A stretch of DNA of 64,000 nt from Eublepharis macularius (Eukaryota > Chordata > Lepidosauria > Squamata > Eublepharidae), in assembly GCF_028583425.1 (NCBI RefSeq), contig NC_072793.1, forward strand, positions 60,145,028 to 60,209,027, in the 5' to 3' direction. A program made the translations under genes and the position numbers. Below the pieces are notes generated by a model, which saw nothing but the letters and a program-made list of their open reading frames with translations, made no database searches and had not been told where the DNA came from. Below, piece after piece: positions 10,355-21,800 of this stretch; the first letter of the stretch is position 1; each line of letters opens with the position of its first letter.

Positions 10355-11329
10355 AATATATTCAGATATCTTGGAAAAAATCCCACTAAAGATTTTTTCC
10401 CAAGAGTCAGATTCATTACATAGAAACACATCAAAACATTAACACCAGATGACTAAAATTCACCTGGAAAAAGGATCATCCTATATTGGTTGAATCTTAC
10501 CCACAGAGATGGACAGAGATGGACAGACAGACATAGAGTAGCATGAATTAGGTGGAATCCCCTCAAATGGTCTGATGTCATACATTTTGCTGTTCTTCGA
10601 TTGTACTTGACAACTTGCATTGGTGAAAGGCACAATAATAACAGAAAATAATAAGTAATAATAGAAAATAATAGGTAACCTGCATTTCAACAGTAAACTC
10701 TGGTGATCATACATGTATGTGGTGTGTTCTTGGTCTGGAAAGCCAATAAACAGTTCTACATCTTTGTGGCCAATTGCCTAACGTGATGATCTACTTGTGG
10801 GTTACTCCCTATTTTCACAAAGAAGTGTCTTCAATATGTAAATTTTGTGAAACAGAAATTAGCCAGCATTTGGTGACACAGCATTGCCTCTTACCCATAA
10901 TAAATACCTTCAAATAAGAGCCAAGCTAGAAAGCAACGGAACCTGCTAACTCTGTAATTGATGCCAGCAGTTTGAAAATGTATGCACATCCTGGCCTGGC
11001 CTTGCTAGGCAGAGGGCGGCTGAACTAATCCAGTCTTGGGGAAATGTGAAATCCCTCAGGCACATAGATTTGCATAAGATAAGTGCAGCACATTCACAAA
11101 AACAGTGCTAGATAAATGCTGATGAATAATAATAGTTCCAAAGGGAAGTAATCATGTATTATAAACGCTAACTGCTTCCAAAAATTTCATACAGCATTGC
11201 ATTGGCAATGGCAACTGAAGTCAATGAAAGTTCCAGCCTTTCGTGCTTATGAGAAAATGTTTAGATCAAACGCTGGCCAGTTAACACTACTGATCTCAGA
11301 CATTAAACCAGAGAATACCCAGTTGTATT
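10355..11329. other. Unannotated intergenic sequence
   Basis: AT-rich sequence including a stretch of AATAATA-like simple repeat near 10630-10680. No gene or well-bounded repeat was recognised. Confidence 0.4.
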
Positions 11330-11450
11330 GCCCTGTGTATTGGATGCCCCATCCTGTTGGTTGTATTGATTTAAACTGTGTAATCCCCCTTGAGTCTCTG
11401 TTAGAAAGGTGGATTATAAATAGTGCAAATCAATGAATAAAATTTTATTC
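11330..11450 (+). mobile_element. LINE 3' tail (CR1/L2-like)
   Basis: The segment ends in GAAAGGTGGATTATAAATAG followed by AATGAATAAAA. This is the 'GGTGGGATATAAATA...AATAAATAA' ending shared by the LINE tails at 4200, 19060 and 43230. Only the untranslated end is present. Confidence 0.4.
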
Positions 11451-11867
11451 AGCCAGATTGAATGCAGAAAGTACAGGAGACTTTGGCATCTTGGTGGTTT
11501 CTCCATTTTCCTCAAAAGGCTTTGAAATTATTGGCATGGTCTCACTAGGAAGGTGGCATTTGAAAGTCTGTGGTGTTAGGAGCATAGATTTATGTGGGTG
11601 GGAGGAGTTAGGGCAAACCTATTTTGTCAAGAGGCCAAGAAACGCCACCACTTACAGAAGTGGAGAGAAAACAATGTGATTACTCTTGCGACCTCATGCG
11701 CTGTCAAACTCTTAGATAGTTTTTATATCTCTTAAGATTTATAAGGCCTCTTTCACACAAGCACCTAAAGGATAAAATGCAACAGCAACAAGAAAACTGG
11801 GTCAAAACAGGTTTCAAGAAAACCCTGATTAAGTCTTCATTAACAAAGTGACATATCATTCTTCTTT

Positions 11868-12010
11868 CCTCACAACAAACCCTGTGAAGTAGGTTAGGCT
11901 GAGAGTTTGTGACAGGCCCAAGGTCACCCAGCAAGCTTCCATGGCAGAGCAGGGCATCAAATCTGAGTTGCCCAGATCCTAGTCCAGCACTCCAGTGATT
12001 ACACCACAGA
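11868..12010 (-). mobile_element. tRNA-derived or MIR-like SINE fragment
   Basis: Read on the - strand it has a TGTAATCAC...CTAGGATCTGGGCAACTCAG head and an AGGTGACCTTGGGCC-type core, followed by CCTACTTCACAGGGTTTG. This order is typical of MIR-like and squamate tRNA SINEs. Confidence 0.6.
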
Positions 12011-12536
12011 CTTCTATCCTACTGTATCTCAGAAGAGTCTAACTCTGTTTAGGACTGCACTGCTAGACAGAAGCTGCCACTGCTCAGTGTGGTGGTGGAA
12101 GAAATAAAAAAATAGCATGATGTCATTTCTGGGAAAACCTGGACATGACATCACACCTCTCTCATAGAGATTCTGGTGATTTCTAGAGCAGACTGATGTC
12201 ACACTATCATTGAAGGGTGCCCTCCAAATCCCTGCTACCCCCTCAGTCTCCAGCTGGTTGCCAGGCCATGCATGATTGGCTGCCCTATGTACATTCTTTA
12301 GCGCAATTCAAGGCAGATGATGAGATGTGTCCCATTCCAAATGATAGATTGTGGATAAAAGCCATGCTGTATGCCTTGGAACCTGTTGTGCATCATTCTG
12401 CAGATGCACATGTGGACTCATTTGTATCCAATCTGCATAGATAAGTTTCCCAGTTCTAAAAATGTAGGGAAATGATGAGTCTCTTTACACAATACATTTG
12501 ACACGTGCTCTTCTGTGTCAGGAGATGCAATGTTAG

Positions 12537-13240
12537 TTGAAGAAATGGGAGGTGGGAAGAGAACTGTGGCAGTTTGAGAACTACTGAAATATGACAAAAT
12601 GTAGAGGGGGGTGACTTTACCGGAGGGTAGAGAGAGAAATGAAAATGTCTAAGCAGCTATTTTGTTAGAGTGTTATATATAGAAAAATATATAGAAAATG
12701 GATAGAAAATAATTATAAGGACCGACTAATTAACATTGTTTCTGGTATAAACGTGTAACATGTTAAACTGAATGAGCCTACCTGAAGAAATATATGGATC
12801 AAATTGATTGATAACCTTTGAGGATAGTTATACAAAGTAATATACGGAATATAAGTTAAATTGGTTGACTTATATAAATGCATGGGTTATATGGTTTATA
12901 TGGTATATGGTTTATAGAAATACTTGAAACCAGGAAACTATGAAATTATGTTAAAAAGCGACAAATTGTTTGTCTAATATGGAAGAAGGGACTCCAAGAT
13001 AAGGTATAGAGTAATAAAAAATAGTTAAAGAATTATTGCTTAGATCAAAGGGAAAGTATATGTTTGTTAGATAGATGAATTTAAAATGAGTAAGAGAAAA
13101 GGGACAAAGGGTTGGAAAACTGTTGGAAGTCAAAAGAAAAGGGGGGAAAGGGAGGGGGTTAGAAATTGGGAAACGGGAATTGATTGTAATGTGAAATTAT
13201 ATTATTCTAATTCCAATAAAAATTTTATTAAAAAAAAAAA
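12537..13240 (+). mobile_element. 5'-truncated L1-type LINE insertion
   Basis: It is a 704-bp, AT-rich 3' UTR segment ending in AATAAAAATTTTATT and an 11-base A tail. It is flanked by perfect 17-bp duplications AGGAGATGCAATGTTAG at 12520-12536 and 13241-13257. This is the hallmark of target-primed reverse transcription with heavy 5' truncation. No ORF is retained. The perfect duplication suggests a fairly young event. Confidence 0.88.
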
Positions 13241-13356
13241 AGGAGATGCAATGTTAGCCAGGAAGCATAGTTTTGAAAGACAGATCCAGAGGAGATCGCT
13301 CCAAAGGGGATGAATTCTCTCACAGCTCTCTGCTGCCTCTAGTGTCTCCCCTTCCG

Positions 13357-13786
13357 CAGGGCCGGATCGACGGGGGGGCAGGGGGGGTAGTCTGCCCCCA
13401 GCGCTGCCAAAGAGGGGGTGCCGGGTGCAGTTGCTAGCCCCAGGAGCGTGCTGCCAGCCCCGGGATCGTGCCTGGGGAAAGGCGAATGGCGCGGGCGGCT
13501 TCCCAGCCACCCTCGCTGTCTTTTGCCTTTCCCCAGGACAAGGGGCATGCGGCAAACTGGCCGCCCCTTGTCCTGCGGGGCAGGTGAACGGCGCGGGCAG
13601 CCTCCAAGCCACTCGCGCTGCTGCCAGCTCCGTGGCACACCAGCTACGGGGGCGGGGGGCACCCCAGCGTGTTGATGTCATGGGAGTGATGTCATCACGC
13701 AGAGCCAGGAGCGCACGCGCACTATGTGCGCATGTAGAGGCTGACTACGGTTGCCCTGGGCGCTGGCAACCATAGCTCCGGCCCTG
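13357..13786. mobile_element. GC-rich hAT-type miniature element with TSD
   Basis: The ends CAGGGCCGGA and TCCGGCCCTG form a perfect 10-bp TIR. The flanking octamers CCCTTCCG (13349-13356) and CCCTTCTG (13787-13794) match at 7 of 8. The 430-bp interior is GC- and CpG-rich with open frames on both strands that resemble nothing. The motif GTGATGTCATCACGC is shared with the repeat at 21250-21690. Confidence 0.85.
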
Positions 13787-14033
13787 CCCTTCTGAAGCCT
13801 TTGCCCTGCTAAGGCTCAGTTAATTCAATGTTTTAAGCAGCAAAGGTGGCAGGGTAAAAGCTCCAGAAAAAGAGACAGTCCAGCACGCCAGAGGTGGCAG
13901 AGGGCTATGAAAGAATCCCTTCCCTCCAGAGCAATCTCCACCAGCTCTGTCTTTCAAAACTACGTTTCCTGGCTAACATTGCATCTCCCGACATTTGATG
14001 GACACACCCCAGCGTCTCATGTAGAGAGACTCA

Positions 14034-14884
14034 TAGCAATAGAATCTACATTGCCTCAGATGTTAACATCTCACAGAAGTAAAGTTTCAAACTAAAATCT
14101 GTGGAATGCAGCAACTCTAACACAAATATGAATGCTACAAACTTGTACCAAATGTATTCCTGCAGAGTTGGAAGGCATGAAAAATATTCTCCATCAGTTT
14201 GTTATAAGGAGGAATGCTTTAAAATCCTGGGATGCTGATCTCTGGCCTCCTCTTCCATGCCTCTCCTTCTAAAGTAAGTAATGGTTTGAGGCACATTTAA
14301 CCAAAGCAAGTGGCGAGGAGGAAGCTCATTATAGGCCCAAATCACTTAGCAAACACAAAGTGATCTGGATCTACAATGCAAAAGTAAATATTAACTTTGC
14401 AAAAGTTAATCAAACCAGTGGTACTTTCTTCCCCACACCCCACCCATCATTCAGTTTTTCAACAAGTTCACATCCTTCTTCTAGCATGGGGCAGGGAGGG
14501 GCGCTAAAACTAAAACCAGAATTTATTGTTGAGTCTTGCCTGGGTCGAAACAGCCCAGGATAAACAGATGACAACAGAATCACCTCATACATTTTTCCTT
14601 GTTTCAGTTTCTTTGTTTTCTCTCTTCTGCCGCTGAAAGCGCTAAATAGGCTGAGCTGTGCCTGGCAGCAGGGGGGGCTTCCCTCACTCGTGGGGCCATT
14701 TATTGTTTCCTCTCTCATACATTCAGGGCTCCGACTCACGTCACGCACAATCCTCTGAACACTTAAAGCAGGACTTCTGATTGTAATTCTCCCCCCCCCC
14801 AACCCTTTCTGTCTTAATGACTATGGTGCAGGTAAAGACTATTATCTGTCTCTCGGTATAACAGCAGTATTATTCTCGGTTCTA
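14034..14884. other. Unannotated intergenic sequence
   Basis: No gene recognised. It includes a run of about 10 C at 14790. Confidence 0.4.
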
Positions 14885-15112
14885 GCATGGTGCGGTCATT
14901 AGAAGGTCGGACTAAGATCCAGGAGCCCCCTGTTCAAATCCGCATTGTGCCACGGATGCGTGCCGGATGACCTTGGACCAGTCACTCCTCCAGATCAACC
15001 AACTTCTCAAGATGGTTGTCTGGGCAAAAAGGAGGGGGGAACAAGGTTGCAAGCGGCTTGGTATCCCTGTTGGGGCAAAACATGAGTTATAAATATCAAA
15101 ATAAATGAGTTG
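14885..15112 (+). mobile_element. tRNA-derived SINE
   Basis: It has a tRNA-like head (GCATGGTGCGGTCATTAGAA, B box GTTCAAATCC), the core GATGACCTTGGACCAGTCAC and an AT-rich end (GAGTTATAAATATCAAAATA). The sequence after the head excludes a functional tRNA. Confidence 0.7.
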
Positions 15113-15821
15113 ATTGATTTTCTGTTCTTGCTCCTCAGCCTTACCACACAGTTGCATATTTCCAGACTGAACTATATCCATTCCATTTTGTGCCTGTCCT
15201 GAAGTGGCCTCTTCATTGCCCTGAACTGCCTTCCAGCACGCTGGTTATCCTAATTGCTTTACTTAGGGACGATGGGACCTATACTTCCTGGAATGTGGCT
15301 GCATTCAGCAACCCACCCATTCAAACCCCAGGGCACACTGACGGCCCCCGCTCCCATCCTCAGTCTGTAGGAATGCTCTTTGCTGCTTCCCAAGATCAAC
15401 ATTCTGGGTTGGTTTCCTTCCTCAACCCGCTTGGAAATCCCTTCCTTACAATGGGACAATCTCTGTCCGCACGCAGCCCCACAGGAGTCTGCCTTCAGCA
15501 AGCTCCTTTCTGCAGGGCTTCCCCTTCACCTGGTCCTCCAGGCCAGGTGTTTCAATCAAAGCTGGTCTGTGGATAACAATGTGTGCCGACTCCAAAGGAA
15601 ACCTCCATGGCAGCTGGGAAGCAGACGGTTGTCCCTTCTGTCAACAGCTCAGCTGGCACCCTGGAGAAGTTTCTTGGTGCCAGGCAGGCCCACCTCCCTG
15701 GTGATGAAGAGATTAGGGGTTGTTGCTTTCCTTTTTAAAGAGCACGGCCCATCTCCTTCCCTTCATTCTGCAGCAGAGGGAGGCATCTGCAGAGCCCTCG
15801 CTGGCTCACCCACCCACTGAG
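15113..15821 (+). promoter_or_regulatory. IL17B: IL17B upstream and 5' UTR region
   Basis: Repeat-poor sequence directly upstream of the IL17B start codon. It presumably holds the promoter and 5' UTR. A weak TATA-like TTTTTAAAG lies about 90 bp upstream of the ATG, but its spacing to a start site cannot be judged. No CpG island is present. Confidence 0.35.
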
Positions 15822-15842
15822 ATGGAGTGGGCTCCGAAACTG
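15822..15842 (+). CDS. IL17B: IL17B coding exon 1
   Basis: It encodes MEWAPKL, matching in length and pattern the first seven residues of mammalian IL17B (MDWPHNL from memory). It is followed by the donor GTAGGT. The start was chosen because it joins in frame to the signal-peptide core in exon 2. Confidence 0.85.
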
Positions 15843-18800
15843 GTAGGTGCTTGGCCTGCTTTGTGCCTCTTTTATTTACTTTCTGCTTATTAATGGCCTG
15901 TCAGGCTTGTTTGCTTTTGGAAGTGTAAACTTTGCCTGGATAAGCCATTGCTTTCAGTGCCTGGCAGGAGAAAGACACAAAACAGCCTCCTAGAGAGAGA
16001 AATAGAGCCCATAAAATGAAGCACTTACCCTCCCAGAAAGGGGACAAACGGGATGGGTCTTATGTCATGAGGCTGGTTAGCATATGTGCATAAGGCTCCA
16101 GTTGCACCCCGAGAATCTGCAAACACCAAGAAAGGAAGCAGCTTGTCAAACAGAAGAGTGCAGCTGTCTCTGGGCTAGCACATGGCAGCTATTGAAATGA
16201 AGAGAACTGCTGAAGAGGAATGGGAGAGGCAGACAGAAGAGTCCATGGGGCAGAGGAGGAGAGGATTATTTCGCAGGTCATCTGGTCTAACTTGTAGGTT
16301 GATCATTGTCATGAGTTTCACAGGACTAGGAACTGACATGTTTACATTGTGAAACCCAGCATGGTGTAGTAGGCAGACTAAAAACTTTGTACGAAGGGCA
16401 AATTTAATTCTTGCATAGCTCTGTAGGTCATTCAATAGCGTGGACCAAACCATCTCTAACCGATCTTGCATTGCTGCTGTGAGGGCAAACTTGGATAATT
16501 GTACAGTGCCCTCTGCTCCTTTGAGGAAAGGCTAGATGTAAATGATAGGGAGGTTTTTAGACGAAAGACCTGAGGCTATGTTGCTGAACGTAAGCGCCAT
16601 CTTCTAAATTCAATGTGGCTTCTGCCCTTTGCAGAAAGAGAGAGCTCCCCCTCCCCCCACCTGGGGTCAGGCAAAAGGGCCCCAGGACCCATAGCCAAGC
16701 CCTTAATAATGCCCCCTCTAGCAGCAGCAGAGCCTTCCCTCCCCCAGCCCCCAGCCACCTGTTCCTTCCCCTCCCTCCTGTATTTTGTGGGCAGCTTTGC
16801 AGGCAGCCTGAAGGAGGAGAGGGAGACTGGTCAGTCACTGCTGTAAGCTGGCCAGTGGGATGCAGAAGGCAAAATGGTTTTTAAAGTGTTTGCAGCCTTA
16901 GTACTTTTGCCATGCAGCTGTACCGCTGTTTACTTGATGCAGAGATTTGAAGCTAGCTCAGGCTGAGACAGAGAGCAGCATAGAACCAGGGCAGTGAGAA
17001 CAACTGACAGGCTGCGGCTGTGCCACAGCTGGCATTGGAAGTGCCATCATCCCTCAGGGGCCAAGGCAGGGTTGCCCCAGTTCAAGGAACAGAGGGCCAC
17101 TTTGAATGGGGGGGGCGGGGACATACGCTGGAGATAGACTGATGACTGGGGTGGGACAGGATGCATCCCCTACCAAGGCAGGCAACAGGGTTCTAAGGCC
17201 TGCCTTAAAGGGACAGACATAGAGGGAGGCATTGTACCTCCTACTCAGGAAGCTTAAAACCTCACTTGCCACGAGGAAGAGCACCGCCATAAGCCCCCTC
17301 CCCTCAAGCCTTTTTCCTTCCAAAAGGGTTTCTGCTTTTCGAGCCATAACCATAACAGACATTTACACGTCTTGGATATTTTGCAACAGTGGAGTGCAGT
17401 GGCTGGCCTCTGTGTGGGGAAGCTTATTTCATATTCCAGATCTCCACCTTCACAGGAGAGGGCAGATGTGGGCCATTGGCTGGGACTGAGGGCCCCTGGA
17501 AATGGGACCAGAAAAGATCATGGGGCTGTTTTACTCTTAGCTATTTTATTAGTTTAATTGGGTGTTGTTGATGTTCTTAGTTTCTTTAGTTTTAGTGCTG
17601 CTAACTGGTAATTTGTTTGAGTTACCAGTTGGTCTGGAGGGTCTGTGCAGTATTTTTGATTATATTGTTATATGGGTTGTTTCAATTGGATTTTACTGTT
17701 GTGAAACAAACTTGTGCTCTGGAAACTTGCAATGGAGATGGTATACAAATGTTTTAAATAATAATAAAAAGGAAAGACAGATGTAGGCCTGGTTCACACA
17801 TGCAGAACAATGAATTGGTAATGAGGAGGCAAAGGCAGAGTAATGGAATAGACTGTGCAACTTAGGACAACAGGTCGTGGATTTCAGCTTTAAGTGTTAC
17901 TTCACATATAAAAATAGATTCTAGAGAAATAGAAAACTAGCATAGCAGGGGGAAAGGCTCTACTGCTTCGCTGTGTTTGCTGTGCTAGCTGTCTGTTTGC
18001 AAGGAGTTTTTTCATGATCCACCAACCTGCAGTCTGGAGGGGCACCGTCCATTGCACCTCCTCTTGCCCTGCATACGTGAACCAGGTCTCACTTTCTGCT
18101 TTGCTTCCCCTATCCCATTTATCTGATTCCAGCAGTGACAGCAGTGTCATATCTACCCACCACCACCCAGAGCAGAACCACAAGTGACAAAAGGCACAGG
18201 TTGGACATTTGTCAGTTTCCCTCAAGTTTTGATGGGAAATGTAGGCAGCTTGGCGGAATGTTGGACAAGTGACAGTTGAAAAGTCCTTTGGACAGCAGTC
18301 AGAGAGCCAAGCTGCAAGACTAGGATGCCTACATTTCCCATCAAAACTTGAGGGAAGCTGACAAGTGTCCAACCTGTGCCTTTTGTCACTTGTGATTCTG
18401 CTCCGAGTCCATCCAAATTATCTGAGAAGGGGGCAAGTGTTTGTGTGGCCTGTTATATTATGAAAGTAATCAGCTCACCTTTCATTCCTCCCAGCTGGTT
18501 TTCTGTGCACTATGCCTTTCCTTTGCATTAGATGCCACCGCTGAAACCAAAGAGCAAAGCAAAAGCGCAAAAGGCAAAAAGAGAGGACCCACTAAGGTCA
18601 AGATCCAGCGTCTGAGGGCTCAGGAATCCTCACCAGATCCCGTGCTGCGGGTGAATCCAGGGGCTTCAACAGACTATACCTTAGTGGAGGATTATGAGCA
18701 GAGCATCCATGAGATGGTTAAGCAGCTGAAGAACATCTCTGAGCCCCAGGACAGCAAGTGTCAGGTCAACCTGAGACTCTGGATGTCCAACAAGAGGAGT

Positions 18801-21800
18801 TTGTCTCCTTGGGCCTACAGGTGAGATAGAGCAGTCAGTGTGTCTGCACAAATGGCAGCAAATCACTCCTCCCCCAGAATGCTATGCATTAATGAGATGG
18901 AATACTGAGTGCAAAACTCTCTTCTGAGTGCCGTCCACATATCCAAGTCCATGTTGGGGTGAACTGGGATTTACAGAAGTATTTTAAAAAATAGTGTATC
19001 AATGGCTTTTTCTTTTTAAATTGTTGTTTTTAATTGTAAGCAGCCTACTGCATGAGTCTGAACAGGTGGCATAGAAATAGTCTAAATAAATGGAACTGGG
19101 ACAGCGCTGGACCTGCTTGGGTGTTTCTAGGCCTGGTGTGTGCTAGTAAAGTCACTGGCATGCAGCAGGGCCTGGAGACTCCAGCAGCTCCAGACCTGAG
19201 CGCTGTGGCTTGGCCCCTTTCCAGAAACTCTGAGGAATCGTTTAGGGACACTGAGGGCAGAGGTGTCAGAGGGCGATTCCCCTGTTATAGTCTGTAGCCT
19301 GTTCATAGCCTTGGAGGCCACTGTACATGGATGCTACTGATAATGACTTGTTGGCATGATCAGAAATTGAGGCACGCATGCCAAGAGGCCTCCCATCCCT
19401 CTGGCAGCCCATGCCATAAGCGCAGCAAGGTCAACTGATCATTGCTTTTTAACATTAACTTGCTATAGTGTGGAAGTAGTATGTTCTACCTTTTGTTTCT
19501 GTAGCCTACTCAGAGATTAGCTTACAGAAGGGGGCCTGTGTGTTTCGTCCCTCAAGTATAGCTCAGGTCACTCAGAGAAGCTCACTAATTAATGTACACT
19601 ATTTCATATTCATATTTAATACTGGCTAACCTCGAGGGAGAACCCAGAAAATACTGTGGCCTAATGAATGGCTTAATTTTGTGGCACTGTATTCCCCCTC
19701 CTGTGGTACTGTTAAAAGTTAATACATGTGTTGTTTTCCTGAATGGGTCAGCCAAGTCATTTCATTCATTTTTCTAGAATCCCAAAGTTCTGAAAAATCC
19801 AGAACTATATTAAGTGCAACAAACTCTAGTGAGTCAATGGGCTTAAGTTACAAATCCTGTTGCAGCTGAAGAAGAGAGCTGTGATTCTCGAAAGCTTATG
19901 CTACAGTAAAGTTGGTTAGTCTTAAAGGTGCTACTGGACTCTTTTCTATAAATCCTGGTTTGACTGCCTCTTATTTCATGTCACCTTCCAAACAATGAGA
20001 AAATCTCCTCTATATTGTGGTATCTCAGGCCAGGTGGCTGTGAGAAGTGGTAGTGGTGCTCAAACTTTGTTTTGTAAATTCTGACATCATAACAAACCAC
20101 AGTACAAATTATGATTAACAAGACAGCTACATATTCTAGTCTGAAATCCCGTTTTCTGCCAACTAACAAACCTCATTGTTTTGGCACTATTTCCATTTAC
20201 CCAGCACAACTAACCAGGGTTTGATCAAATCATGGTTTTATAACCATCGTTTAACACGTTTTAATAGAGCTTTGGAGTCATATATGTGCTTTTGTAGTTG
20301 GGAGTAGATGCTAGTACTTTGGCAGGGCAGGGTGTGATCCAAATTGATGATAGCAGAAACCTGCAGAAATCCACATCTGGCACGAGAACACTAAATGGTC
20401 ATCTGTGCATATCTAAAGGCCCGAGAGCCCCCAGCCACCATTCCCAAGTGCTGAACACAGGCCCTTGAGGCCCTAGCAGGCTTCTGGAGGGTCAGGACCT
20501 TTCTTTTCGAGACTTCCCAGTCTCCAAGTTCATTCTGGGAGTATCTGCACACATGTGGTCAGTAACTCTGGACACCAGGCTTAAATAGAAGTTGTTTATT
20601 AAGTTTAGAAGAGTGTTTGCAAGGCAGGAACCAATCTATAAAGCACAGAGCAAAAGGCAATGAAAAGAACAGCTTGCCTAAGCTTGACTAAAACCGACTA
20701 GACATAAAACTCGCTTGCTAACTTTCAGGTTGCTCATGCTCACAAACAGAAAGAAAAGTCCAAACCATGCCAGGCAACTCTGGTCATCGTAGGGCCTGGC
20801 ATGGAGCAAAGTCTCTCACATGCTGGTGAATCAAATTGGATGGAATCCGAGGCCAGAGAGAACAAGAGTGGGATCTAGAGTGTTCTGAGCTGCTGTGAGG
20901 AGCCATCTTTCCTTGTCAGCCAGTCAGGGCACACTTTGATAACAGCATTGCTAGCACAAGAAAGTGGGGAGGGTGGCCCGGGGTTGATACTTCCTTCCAC
21001 CCAACGACATCTTGCTTTGAAACAACAGGTAGCAGGTGCAGTTAATTAAGGAGCCTGCTCATTCCATTCTTAGGGTGGCGGACCAGAACTGGGCCTGTGG
21101 AAACTTATGGGCCTGAACCAAAGTTGCTCAGGCTAGGGCAGCCGTATGGGTTATGAGGCTGTCCCAAACAGTGTATCATCACAAAATTCTTCTCAACAGC
21201 CTGTGTAATTCAAAACTGTGCTCTAAGTTCTTTCTTTCTTTCTTGTGTGTGGCCAGTGGAGTTCCCAGGTGCCCACCAGTGGCAGACAAACTCCTGGGGA
21301 TTTGCCCCCTCATCTGCCGATTGTTCAACAATTGGTGGGAGGGGGCAAGCTCCCAGGGCTTGCCCGCCACCAGCAGGCACCTCAAGAACACATGCTGCGC
21401 ACGTGCTGCCAACCAGCATGGCAATGTCACTTCTGGAAGTGGTGTCATGCTACCCGCGGGACCGTTCCCGTGCTTCTTTTGGGACCAATTTGAGCCCCAA
21501 ACAGGCTGAATCAGGCCCGTGCGGAGCACGAGAGTGCTCACATAACCAGCGTGATGTCACTTCCGGAAGTGACATCATCGCGTTGGCTCTGGGGCACGCA
21601 CGTATGAAAAACCTCGTGCCCGGCACAAGGTAAGTGACAGGGACTCCACCCTCCCAACAGGAGGGGAGGGGTACCTAGCAACCCTAGTGGCCAATGGCAT
21701 GTTACATTTTTTTCCATGCACAGACAATTCTCTGTGCAAGTACATCATCTTTCTCACAAACTCATACTGTGGCACGAATGCCCACTACCCTAGGAACCCT

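Larger units (their letters stand above)
12475..14033. mobile_element. Foldback DNA element, now split by two insertions
   Basis: The left arm (12475-12536 continuing at 13258-13348) and the reverse complement of the right arm (about 13880-14033) align through ATGAGTCTCT, GGAGATGCAATGTTAGCCAG and GTTTTGAAAGACAGA. The ancestral element was about 400 bp with arms of about 150 bp. It was later interrupted by the LINE at 12537-13240 and the hAT element at 13357-13786. A second, uninterrupted copy lies at 35559-35815. The superfamily is not assigned. Confidence 0.72.

Noticed and set aside
13202-13681. 159-codon frame on the - strand
   Set aside because: It runs through a GC-rich hAT miniature element and the LINE tail; no coding signature.
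1-15821. miR-143/miR-145, expected between IL17B and CSNK1A1 from human synteny
   Set aside because: I looked for the mature sequences on both strands and did not see them; they probably lie beyond the window start.
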